IMG/VR virus record: IMGVR_UViG_3300023175_000183
Location: 1-25,277 of that record
Source: a virus
DNA length: 25,277 bases
Direction: 5' to 3' (one strand)
A program made the translations under genes and the position numbers. This document shows positions 1-6,595 of the stretch, one piece after another (position 1 is the first letter of the stretch; every line of letters starts with the position of its first letter). The notes beneath the pieces were generated by a model. That model had not been told where the DNA came from. It was given only the letters and a program-made list of their open reading frames with translations, and did no database searches.

Positions 1-1019
1 TGTTAGAAGATGGTCGAGAAGTTACTAGTGACTTGTGGATGGACTGTACAGGCTTGGGCAGGTTGCTGATTGGCAAACTAACAGATGAGTTTATCCAAAC
101 ACCTGCTAACAAAATGAACAGTGCTTGGGTGTGTCCTATCAGTTACAAAGACAAAGATGCAGAATATGTAAACTACACAAGAAGCATTAGACAAGACATG
201 GGTTGGCAGTTCCAAATATGTTTAGATGCAAGAATAGGCACAGGCATTATCTACAGTGACGAATACTTCAGTGATGACGAAGCAAGAGATTGGTTGTTGG
301 AACAAGTTGAAGGCAGAAATCTGCGTCCACCTAAACAACTAAAATGGAAGCCAGGTAGATTGGCAAAACCAAATGTTGGAAACTGTTTTGCTATTGGTAT
401 GTCTGCAAGTTTTGTTGATCCATTAGAAGCAAACGCAGTGGTTAGTATCATTGCCAGCATTAAAAACATTGCGTGGATGTTGCAACGTGGATATGATAAA
501 AACTATTACAACGAAAAAATGAATCATTACTTCCAAGACATAGCAGATTATCTTGCTGTGCATTACACACTGTCACCTAAGGGCGACAATCATTTTTGGA
601 ATGACATGAGACGACTAGGTGAAGAACTTAATCACAAAGAACTTGTGAAACAAAAATATTATGACAAGGCAAACTGCATGGACGGTGTAATAGGATACCG
701 TACAGCGTTTCCAGATGTAAACTGGATTGATATTGCAAACAACTGGATGAGCAAAGAAGACTTGAGCAGTTGGCCAGTAAAGTCAACACCAGAACAACAA
801 CAAGAATACATTGCAAAGATGCGTAGTGAAAAATCTACACACGAAAGTCAAGCAAATAAAAATAAAAAATCGATTGACAAGTTCATGCAGATGTATAACA
901 ATGTACAAGAACACGACAAAGGCTTAAACAAATGGCCCTTGGACTACTTCAGTAAAATGTTTAGTCGTGAGGGTTGGCAATCACACGTAGGCAAACCAAA
1001 AACGGAATCTCAAATTTAA
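1..1019 (+). CDS. Flavin-dependent (tryptophan-type) halogenase, 5'-truncated by window edge
   Basis: The reading frame is open from base 3 to the stop at 1017-1019, so the gene starts left of the window; an internal TTG at 33 is not a credible start. The visible part matches the C-terminal two thirds of the tryptophan-halogenase family, enzymes that use FADH2, O2 and halide to halogenate an aromatic substrate. Visible landmarks are the segment DLWMDCTGLGRLL (the family's Rossmann-type 'DASG' region), GWQFQICL at 201-224 in the place of the WxWxIP halogenase motif, RIGTGIIYS, and FVDPLEANAV near 411-440, corresponding to the family's F-x-(E/D)PLE motif. The N-terminal FAD motif and catalytic Lys lie outside the window. 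The WxWxIP signature is altered (second Trp to Phe, Pro to Cys), so substrate or even activity may differ. A halogenase from cyanophage Syn10 (VirX1) is a known viral precedent. A C-terminal extension of about 100 residues is Lys/Gln-rich. Family membership is strong; the substrate is unknown. Confidence 0.85.
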   Translation, partial: LEDGREVTSDLWMDCTGLGRLLIGKLTDEFIQTPANKMNSAWVCPISYKDKDAEYVNYTRSIRQDMGWQFQICLDARIGTGIIYSDEYFSDDEARDWLLEQVEGRNLRPPKQLKWKPGRLAKPNVGNCFAIGMSASFVDPLEANAVVSIIASIKNIAWMLQRGYDKNYYNEKMNHYFQDIADYLAVHYTLSPKGDNHFWNDMRRLGEELNHKELVKQKYYDKANCMDGVIGYRTAFPDVNWIDIANNWMSKEDLSSWPVKSTPEQQQEYIAKMRSEKSTHESQANKNKKSIDKFMQMYNNVQEHDKGLNKWPLDYFSKMFSREGWQSHVGKPKTESQI

Positions 1020-1037
1020 TCCAACGGTAAACATATT

Positions 1038-1463
1038 ATGAGTTGGATGTACAAAGGCAAAACTGTAGAATCAATACCTGACGAATACGAAGGCTTTGTA
1101 TATCTGATCACAAACAAAAAGACAAAACAAAAATACGTAGGCAAGAAGTTAGCAAAATTTAAAACAACCAAGCCACCATTAAAAGGCAAAAAGAACAAGC
1201 GTCGAGGCTACAAAGAAAGCGATTGGCGTGAATACTGGGGAAGTTCAGATAGACTGAACGAAGATGTAAAAACACTAGGCGAAAAAAACTTTACTCGTGA
1301 AATACTTTACTACTGCAAAAGCAGAGCAGAGATGAGTTACATTGAAGCACGAGAACAGTTTGATAGGCGAGTATTAGAAACAGACGAATACTACAACGGC
1401 ATCATCAATGTAAGAGTTGGTGGTTCAAACAAACTACGCCAGGCACTACTAGAACACAAATAG
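1038..1463 (+). CDS. GIY-YIG nuclease-domain protein, putative
   Basis: A 141-aa basic protein starting at ATG 1038, 18 bases after the halogenase stop. Residues about 20-37 read GFVYLITNKKTKQKYVGKK, a fit to the GIY-YIG fold signature (here VYL...YVG) including the strand-loop-strand spacing. Later conserved-type elements are the YWGSSD segment and an ELxY-like stretch with a Glu-rich helix (SYIEAREQFDRR). Many T4-like phages carry such small free-standing GIY-YIG proteins (Seg-like homing nucleases or relatives). Lys/Arg richness between residues 36 and 65 suits DNA binding. No DNA-recognition domain follows, so it may cut with low specificity or be an accessory recombination nuclease. The stop codon abuts the structured non-coding region beginning at 1463, a layout that could mean a mobile or cis-acting RNA partner, but that link is inference. 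Confidence 0.72.
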   Translation: MSWMYKGKTVESIPDEYEGFVYLITNKKTKQKYVGKKLAKFKTTKPPLKGKKNKRRGYKESDWREYWGSSDRLNEDVKTLGEKNFTREILYYCKSRAEMSYIEAREQFDRRVLETDEYYNGIINVRVGGSNKLRQALLEHK

Positions 1464-1780
1464 GCTATATAACGAGCTCTGAAAAAAATCCAAGATCCAG
1501 CCGAGGTAATGCTCGTAGCCGGTGGTGTGGTATGCTCGCGTGAAGAAACATACGATAGGTTTTAAAGGATTGTGGCTCTGAGAAAAAGCAACCACAGGGT
1601 AAGTGTTTTCGCTTGTTAGGGAACGACTGCCTTCCGTTGATATGACGAAGCTAGAGTAGGAGGATACAGGTCAACCGCCTCCGACAATGTAAATTGAATC
1701 TCTTTTGACAAGATGGCTGAAGCGACTCGAATAATGCTCAAAAGCTACCTTCGCCCGGCAACGGGCGAATTATGACTTCA
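1463..1780 (+). ncRNA. Candidate structured RNA downstream of the GIY-YIG gene
   Basis: There is no credible ORF here on either strand, and GC is locally higher than in the neighbouring genes. Visible pairings on the plus strand: GGCTA (1463-1467) and CGAGC (1473-1477) pair with GCTCGTAGCC at about 1511-1520; TGTGG near 1570 pairs with CCACA near 1592; AAGTG-TTTT-CGCTT near 1602-1615; GGAGG 1659-1663 pairs with CCTCC 1678-1682, with GT/AC extending it; and TTCGCCCG 1750-1757 pairs with CGGGCGAA 1762-1769 around a GCAA (GNRA) tetraloop. I do not recognise the class. I see no convincing tRNA T-arm, no group I intron core, no RNase P core and no tmRNA tag frame. It could be a trans-acting RNA or a long 5' leader of the 1934 gene. 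The strand is assigned from the terminator downstream and the gene direction. Confidence 0.5.
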
Positions 1781-1800
1781 CAATCTGAATAATACTAAAA

Positions 1801-1819
1801 GCATATGCTTTGCATATGC
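1801..1819. repeat. Inverted repeat GCATATGC-TTT-GCATATGC
   Basis: Two copies of the self-complementary octamer GCATATGC (1801-1808 and 1812-1819) are separated by TTT, giving an 8-bp hairpin in RNA. No T-run follows, so it is a poor terminator. It lies in the 470-base non-coding gap and could be an RNA element or a protein-binding site. Confidence 0.5.
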
Positions 1820-1874
1820 CTTATTAATATTGTTATCAAGAACAAATAGTTCGTGTTGAGTGTAACGAAAACAC

Positions 1875-1896
1875 AGTTGAACGTAGTTCAACTTTT
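1875..1896 (+). terminator. Rho-independent terminator-like hairpin
   Basis: GTTGAAC (1876-1882), loop GTA, GTTCAAC (1886-1892), with the flanking A1875-T1893 pair extending the stem, followed by TTTT. The GC content is modest. It would separate the structured RNA region from the late promoter and gene at 1934. Confidence 0.55.
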
Positions 1897-1900
1897 AATA

Positions 1901-1908
1901 ACTAAATA
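1901..1908 (+). promoter_or_regulatory. Late-type promoter box ACTAAATA
   Basis: ACTAAATA resembles the T4-family late promoter TATAAATA, with the last six bases matching. It sits just downstream of the terminator and 25 bases before ATG 1934. With T4 late spacing the transcript would start near 1914, leaving a 20-base leader. Confidence 0.45.
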
Positions 1909-1933
1909 CATTATACAGCTGGAACACTTGTGA

Positions 1934-3367
1934 ATGAAATTATCTGACTTAATCTTTGAAACGCAAATATTATTGGAAGAAGAAACATTTGTAGTAAGAA
2001 AAACACCTAATGGAAAGAAATGGGGTGTTTACAATACTACATCTGGTACTAGTGTATATGTGAGCAGTCATAAATCAGAAGGTGCTGCTGAAAGAGCAGC
2101 TGAAAAATTAAGAAATCCAACTCCGCCTAAGCCTAAAGATACCAACACTACAAAAAAAAGCGAAACAAAATCTAAAACCAAAGCACCTGCTACTCCAGAT
2201 ACAAAAAATATAAAATTTAAGTCTGGTTTATCAATGGTAGGTGATAAGTTTTACTATTATTTGCCTGATGAAAAAAATGCTGTAATACTTAAAACCAAGA
2301 AAGATGCAAAAATATTTCAAGCACTTGTTGATGAATTAGTAGATGAAGGAAAAACACCTGCTCAAATTACAAAATTAACCAATGCAACTAATATTAGTAA
2401 TACACTAGCTGCAAAAGATTTATCTCTAGACAAAATTCCATCACGGGTTGAAATAAAAACTAGATCGTTTACAGGTAAAACTATACAAGAATTTAAAAAC
2501 TTTTTTGAAAAAGGCAATGCTACTAATACAAAGATTGCAAACTTTGTTAATAAAAGCAAGATTATGAGATTTTTTATAGGAGCGATACAAAAACTTGGAC
2601 CGTTGTCGGCTCCGTTTGGATTATTCTTTGGTGCAATGATGGCTATTGGAGAAATTGAAGCTGAAATTGCAAGTGGACAAGGTAATGAGAAAGAACTTAA
2701 TACAGAAGCTGATATAATTCGTGGACAATTATTAATTTTATTGGTTGCAGGTATTATTCCTTATTTAAGAGTTGCACGATATGTATCAATTATTCTAAAC
2801 ATACTAAAAACTGCAATACGATTAGGCGCAGTTACAGTAGCAGGAACAGCAACAGTTGTAACTGGAGGAGCAGCAGCACCCGTAGCAGGAGCAGGCATTG
2901 GCTTAACTTTTATAATCACTGAAGCAATATCTTGGGCAGCAATTTTAGTATTGTCAATGCCTCAAACACATAGAGCTATAGCTCAAGTGATAGCAGGCAC
3001 TGTGTTAGGTGAATATCTTGGTAACGTAGGTGCATTTGTAAACGATGTATTGGGAGATTTAGATCAGCAGTTTGATGGAAAGTTTGGCACAGGATTTTTG
3101 AAAGATGCACTCACTACTGAAAAGAAAACTATCGGCGGTGTATCTGGAGAGTATTATGGAAACAGTGAATGGGCAAAAAATGTTTTTGGTGCATTGTTGT
3201 TTCCGGAAGGTGAAGACACTAGACTGGTTCCGTATATCAGTGAACAAAAAAGAGAAGATTTATTAAAAGCTGCTCTAAGTATAGAAGATGTTCCCGAAAT
3301 GCCAAATTCACAAGAACCCGAGCCAAGTGTGAACAGTGGCGCCCCGGGATTTAGACCAGGACAATAA
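1934..3367 (+). CDS. Hydrophobic protein with capsid-targeting-like N-terminus; candidate ejected internal head protein
   Basis: A 477-aa protein with no family I recognise. The N-terminus MKLSDLIFETQILLEEE is built like the T4 internal-protein capsid-targeting sequence (for example MKTYQEFIAE): a short amphipathic stretch ending in I-x-E, the cleavage specificity of prohead protease gp21, which is encoded in this window. Residues about 20-60 hold a small domain rich in Tyr/Ser (WGVYNTTSGTSVYVSSHKS), then a Pro/Lys/Thr-rich linker (about 62-90). From about 205 to 350 there are several long hydrophobic segments (near 211-235, 263-290, 295-345), including a Gly/Ala-rich stretch, suggesting membrane insertion. 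The C-terminus is Pro/Glu-rich and acidic. A late promoter box sits directly upstream. Inference: it is packaged, trimmed by gp21 and ejected into the host envelope or cytoplasm. An alternative is a tail or baseplate membrane-piercing component. Confidence 0.6.
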   Translation: MKLSDLIFETQILLEEETFVVRKTPNGKKWGVYNTTSGTSVYVSSHKSEGAAERAAEKLRNPTPPKPKDTNTTKKSETKSKTKAPATPDTKNIKFKSGLSMVGDKFYYYLPDEKNAVILKTKKDAKIFQALVDELVDEGKTPAQITKLTNATNISNTLAAKDLSLDKIPSRVEIKTRSFTGKTIQEFKNFFEKGNATNTKIANFVNKSKIMRFFIGAIQKLGPLSAPFGLFFGAMMAIGEIEAEIASGQGNEKELNTEADIIRGQLLILLVAGIIPYLRVARYVSIILNILKTAIRLGAVTVAGTATVVTGGAAAPVAGAGIGLTFIITEAISWAAILVLSMPQTHRAIAQVIAGTVLGEYLGNVGAFVNDVLGDLDQQFDGKFGTGFLKDALTTEKKTIGGVSGEYYGNSEWAKNVFGALLFPEGEDTRLVPYISEQKREDLLKAALSIEDVPEMPNSQEPEPSVNSGAPGFRPGQ

Positions 3368-3547
3368 TTAAAGCAGTGGTAATTTACTGTTTTTAGTATT
3401 TTCTATATTATCCTTTATGATTTTACTCATAATTTCATGATCTTCTAAATCTGTATCATAAAGTAGTTGCTCAATGGTTACGCCACCACGCATATACCAA
3501 GACAAACGATAACAACCTTCTTTGATACTTTTAATTTCATTTTCCAT
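3368..3547 (-). CDS. Small conserved-type protein encoded after gp26 (59 aa)
   Basis: A minus-strand ORF from ATG at 3547 down to TAA at 3368-3370. Its reading is MENEIKSIKEGCYRLSWYM then RGGVTIEQLLY, ending NTKNSKLPLL. The stop is immediately next to the converging stop of the 477-aa gene, and the start is about 40 bases after the gp26 stop, so the two minus genes look like one operon. The open frame extends further upstream but has no start codon there. In T4 the gene after 26 is 51 (baseplate hub assembly); this product is much shorter than T4 gp51, so the position fits but the homology is unproven. The composition resembles small tail-assembly chaperones (helical, with an LSWYMRGGV core). 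It is likely real, because it has a clean gene-like sequence filling the gap exactly. Confidence 0.65.
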   Translation of the reverse strand: MENEIKSIKEGCYRLSWYMRGGVTIEQLLYDTDLEDHEIMSKIIKDNIENTKNSKLPLL

Positions 3548-3588
3548 TTCATCGGCTAGCGAAATAATCGCTGTATCATCTAACTTCG

Positions 3589-4431
3589 CTAGCCTGTAAC
3601 GAAAAAATCCGATGTATCTAAACTTACTCTAAGTTTGTCTTTGTGATTGCATTTATCGCATTCAATGTCTTCTGTTGGTAAACTCCAGTTTGTAATGTTG
3701 CTTTCGATAACACTTTTTACATGATGAAAAAACTTTACGTCTTGACCAGATGCTAAAAAGTTTACAATTTCTTGAGGATCTGTTTCAATTTCACCGTCAA
3801 CTTCTATGCTCTTGACTTGATTAATAATACTCATAATTGTCAATTCATTTATTTGTGCAATAATACTTTCAATAGCTTCTTCTTTTTTTGCTTCATCTTC
3901 AATCAAAGGAATTTGTAAGTTTAATGCCCTTTGAAAACTAGTTTGTTTCTTTTGTACTTCTGTCCATTGTCTATAAGTCAAAGGTTGCAGTTTTACAATA
4001 AAATTTTCATATTCAACAGTATCATTATAGGTTTTTGTAACATAATAATCTAAATATTTTTGCAAATCAATTTCATATGCATTATCTTCACTGCATTTTT
4101 TACAAACAGTGTTTACAGTCATTTGTTGTCCATATGTAGCTATTCTTATAGCAATCAAAATGCTATCAATATCAACTGTCCTAATATTCCAAGGATCAAG
4201 AATACTAGGAATACAACTTTTCATGTTATTAGCAGTGGCTTCGCCATTGACTAACGCATCAGGTGTTTTAAAAGCTATTTCATCATTGGCTGTCATACTA
4301 AAAACTGCCAAAGACGTTGATGTACCATCTGCAATTATATTTTCATTGTACCATTTTCCATTACTAGGTAAATCAATGTACAACTTAGGTTGTCGCTGAA
4401 ATTTCTGCAAAGGACTTTTTTTGTTTTCCAT
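3589..4431 (-). CDS. gp26: Baseplate hub subunit, T4 gp26-like
   Basis: A 280-aa protein starting at ATG 4431, with an AGGAAA ribosome-binding site 6-11 bases upstream on the minus strand. It has the hallmarks of the T4-like gp26 baseplate hub family: an N-terminal LYIDLPSNGKWYN segment, MTANDEIAFKTPDALVNGEA, a central Zn-binding type pair Cys110-x-x-Cys113 matched by Cys258-x-x-Cys261 near the C-terminus, and LQPLTYRQWTEVQK. In T4, gp26 takes part in assembling the baseplate central hub that caps the tape measure. It is the only substantial gene on the minus strand in this window and is followed by a 59-aa ORF on the same strand. A late-type box (AATAAATA) lies 32 bases upstream on its strand. 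The assignment rests on recognised motif layout and T4-like context. Confidence 0.8.
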   Translation of the reverse strand: MENKKSPLQKFQRQPKLYIDLPSNGKWYNENIIADGTSTSLAVFSMTANDEIAFKTPDALVNGEATANNMKSCIPSILDPWNIRTVDIDSILIAIRIATYGQQMTVNTVCKKCSEDNAYEIDLQKYLDYYVTKTYNDTVEYENFIVKLQPLTYRQWTEVQKKQTSFQRALNLQIPLIEDEAKKEEAIESIIAQINELTIMSIINQVKSIEVDGEIETDPQEIVNFLASGQDVKFFHHVKSVIESNITNWSLPTEDIECDKCNHKDKLRVSLDTSDFFVTG

Positions 4432-4446
4432 GAGGTTTTCCTATTA

Positions 4447-4454
4447 GGTAAATA
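4447..4454 (+). promoter_or_regulatory. Late-type promoter box GGTAAATA (plus)
   Basis: GGTAAATA followed by C lies 41 bases upstream of the TTG start of the tape-measure-like gene. By T4 late spacing the start would be near 4460. It faces a minus-strand box at 4463-4470. Confidence 0.45.
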
Positions 4455-4462
4455 CTATAGCA

Positions 4463-4470
4463 TATTTATT
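4463..4470 (-). promoter_or_regulatory. Late-type promoter box AATAAATA (minus, for gp26)
   Basis: On the minus strand the sequence reads AATAAATA, a one-mismatch match to TATAAATA. The predicted start is near 4457, giving a 26-base leader with an AGGAAA site before ATG 4431. Confidence 0.5.
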
Positions 4471-4495
4471 TAATCATTAAGTAGGAGTTTTATTT

Positions 4496-6595
4496 TTGGC
4501 AGAAGAAAGTAGAGCAGCAAGTTTATTCGGCTCAAGTCTAGATACATTAACCAAAGCCTTAGGTGGAACCGCAAAAACCGCTATAGGTTTAGGTGGAGCC
4601 CTACTTACTGGACAACAACAACTTAGTGCATACAGTGGTGCATTAGCAGAAAACACTGATGCTTTTGGCAAACTAGGCGGAGCACTTGGTAAAGTTGTAA
4701 ATGGTTTAACACAATTTGCTGAAGCAAGCCTAGCAGAATATCAAGCTCTCACAGGCATCGGTGCTACGTTTGGCAAAGAAATAAAAGATATCAAAGTAGC
4801 TGCTGCTGAATTAGGAATGACAGTTGAAGATATGACTGGCTTCCTAAGAGAAAATGCAAAAGGTTTAAGAGCATTTGGTGGTACTACTGACGAAGCTATG
4901 GCACGTTTCAAAGCTCTAAGTAACACTGTATTAGACAGTGCTGAACTTGGAATGGAACTACGTAGATTAGGATACACTACTAAAGATATCAACGAAGGAC
5001 TTGCTTTGTTTGGCGAAATTACACGAGCCAATGCTAACGAAGAAAGACAAACATTAGCACAGCAAGCAGTCAGTGCAAAAGCTCTAATGGTAGAATTAGA
5101 TGGATTATCTAAATTAACTGGAAAACAAAGACAAGAACTTGCTGATGAAATGAGAGCAAGAAGACGTCAAGGTGATATTAATGCATTCTTAATGGGCAAG
5201 AACGCTGATGAACAAGCTGCATTTACTGCACAACTTACAGAACTACAAGCAAAACTAGGACAAGATGCTGCTGATGCATTTGTTGATATTGCATTAAGAG
5301 GTGCTCCTACCACAGAAGGTGCTCGCAATGCTATGCTCGCTATGGGAGACGGCGCTGATGAATTATACAATGCGGCTGCTCAATTCAACAGAGGCGATAT
5401 TACAGCATTCCAAGAGAGTTTACGCACTGCAACTGGATTAGCAGTAGACTTTCAAGACACTGAAGAATTTAGGAACACTGCTATTTTAGGAAGTGTGACT
5501 GGTGTTTCTGATGCTTTTGCTAAAGCCAGTGGCGCAGCAATCGATTACAAAAATTCAATTGATTCTACTAAAGACGACACAATGACTGCTCAACAAGCAG
5601 AAAAAGAAATACGTGCTCAAATTCAAGAACAACAACTTACTCAAATGGAGCAAGTAACTGGTGTGTTTGATGAAACAATGAAAGTGCAAGAAAATCTGCG
5701 TAAATTAACATCGCAGGTTATGGAAGAAACTATTCCACACATTGAAAATGTTGCTATTGCAGGTTTGGAAAAAATGCAAGCTGCAATGCCTTCTGCTAAA
5801 GAAATTGCAGATGGTATTACTACTGGTGTGAATAATTTATTTAATGCAGCTGATCGCACTGATGCACTTGCAGAAGCACAAACTGAAACTACTCGTAGTA
5901 TAGACCAACTAGGTCCAAAAGTGGAAAGTGGAATACGAGAAAGTGCTGAAGAAACACAAGAAAAAACAGAAGAAGAATTAAAAAAATCAACAGAAAAAAC
6001 TGTTAGCTCTATATCAACAGCAGAAGACAGATTAGCTAAAGCAAATGCTAAGGTAGCAGAACTTACAAGTCAAGGCTTTGACGACATGGATCCTCCAATG
6101 CGAGCAGCAAAAGAAGCAGCAGAAAAAGCTGCTTTAGCAGTTGAAAGATTAGCCGAAGCTCAAGAATTTACTATGACCAAAATTGATGCGTACAATAGAG
6201 CAAGAGCAGGCATGGGTACATTCAGTGGTGGATTTGCAGATGGTGGTAATATTCCTGCTGGAGGTTTTGGAATGGTAGGAGAAGCAGGTCCAGAATTTGT
6301 CACAGGTCCTGCAAATATAATGAGTGCAAAAAATAGTATGGGTGCAATGCAAACACTTATGAAAAGCATAAGAACATTAGATACAAATGTTCAAGAAGTA
6401 AGTTCTAATATGGAAAATAACATAAGTACTAGTAGCGAACCTAATATGTATAATATGGAAAGCAATAAAAAATTAGACACAATGATTAGTCTTTTAGGTC
6501 AACTAATACAAGTTGAAAACATGGCAGTCGGAACACAACGACAAACAATGAAAGCCACTAAAGGATTAACTGGGAATATGTTGAGAGGTGTATAA
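4496..6595 (+). CDS. Tail tape-measure-like protein
   Basis: A 699-aa protein. The start is TTG 4496, supported by AGGAG at 4483-4487 with an 8-base spacer; no closer ATG fits. It is long, Ala/Gln/Glu-rich and mostly helical. A Gly-rich hydrophobic N-terminal stretch covers residues about 22-50, and a coiled-coil-prone region with many Gln/Glu/Lys runs from about 355 to 560 (for example EEELKKSTEKT). The C-terminal segment FADGGNIPAGGFGMVGEAGP near residue 580 is the Gly-rich motif commonly seen near the C-terminus of tape-measure proteins. Tape measures set tail length inside the tube and are released at infection. In T4 that role belongs to gp29 (590 aa); I cannot show homology to gp29, so no symbol is given. 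The stop is directly followed by the portal ATG (TAA-ATG), indicating co-translation. Confidence 0.7.
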   Translation: MAEESRAASLFGSSLDTLTKALGGTAKTAIGLGGALLTGQQQLSAYSGALAENTDAFGKLGGALGKVVNGLTQFAEASLAEYQALTGIGATFGKEIKDIKVAAAELGMTVEDMTGFLRENAKGLRAFGGTTDEAMARFKALSNTVLDSAELGMELRRLGYTTKDINEGLALFGEITRANANEERQTLAQQAVSAKALMVELDGLSKLTGKQRQELADEMRARRRQGDINAFLMGKNADEQAAFTAQLTELQAKLGQDAADAFVDIALRGAPTTEGARNAMLAMGDGADELYNAAAQFNRGDITAFQESLRTATGLAVDFQDTEEFRNTAILGSVTGVSDAFAKASGAAIDYKNSIDSTKDDTMTAQQAEKEIRAQIQEQQLTQMEQVTGVFDETMKVQENLRKLTSQVMEETIPHIENVAIAGLEKMQAAMPSAKEIADGITTGVNNLFNAADRTDALAEAQTETTRSIDQLGPKVESGIRESAEETQEKTEEELKKSTEKTVSSISTAEDRLAKANAKVAELTSQGFDDMDPPMRAAKEAAEKAALAVERLAEAQEFTMTKIDAYNRARAGMGTFSGGFADGGNIPAGGFGMVGEAGPEFVTGPANIMSAKNSMGAMQTLMKSIRTLDTNVQEVSSNMENNISTSSEPNMYNMESNKKLDTMISLLGQLIQVENMAVGTQRQTMKATKGLTGNMLRGV

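Noticed and set aside
1463-1780. Group I intron, tmRNA or tRNA in the gap after the GIY-YIG gene
   Set aside because: I found no P7-like core, no tag reading frame with a plausible degradation tag, and no GGTTCRA T-arm motif; the gap also does not split a recognisable gene.
1801-1819. Integration attachment site at the GCATATGC inverted repeat
   Set aside because: No integrase or tRNA gene is nearby and T4-like phages are lytic; a simple hairpin explains it.
4741-5031. Minus-strand open frames inside the tape-measure-like gene
   Set aside because: Shadows of Ala/Leu-rich codons; no start signals and fully inside a well-supported gene.
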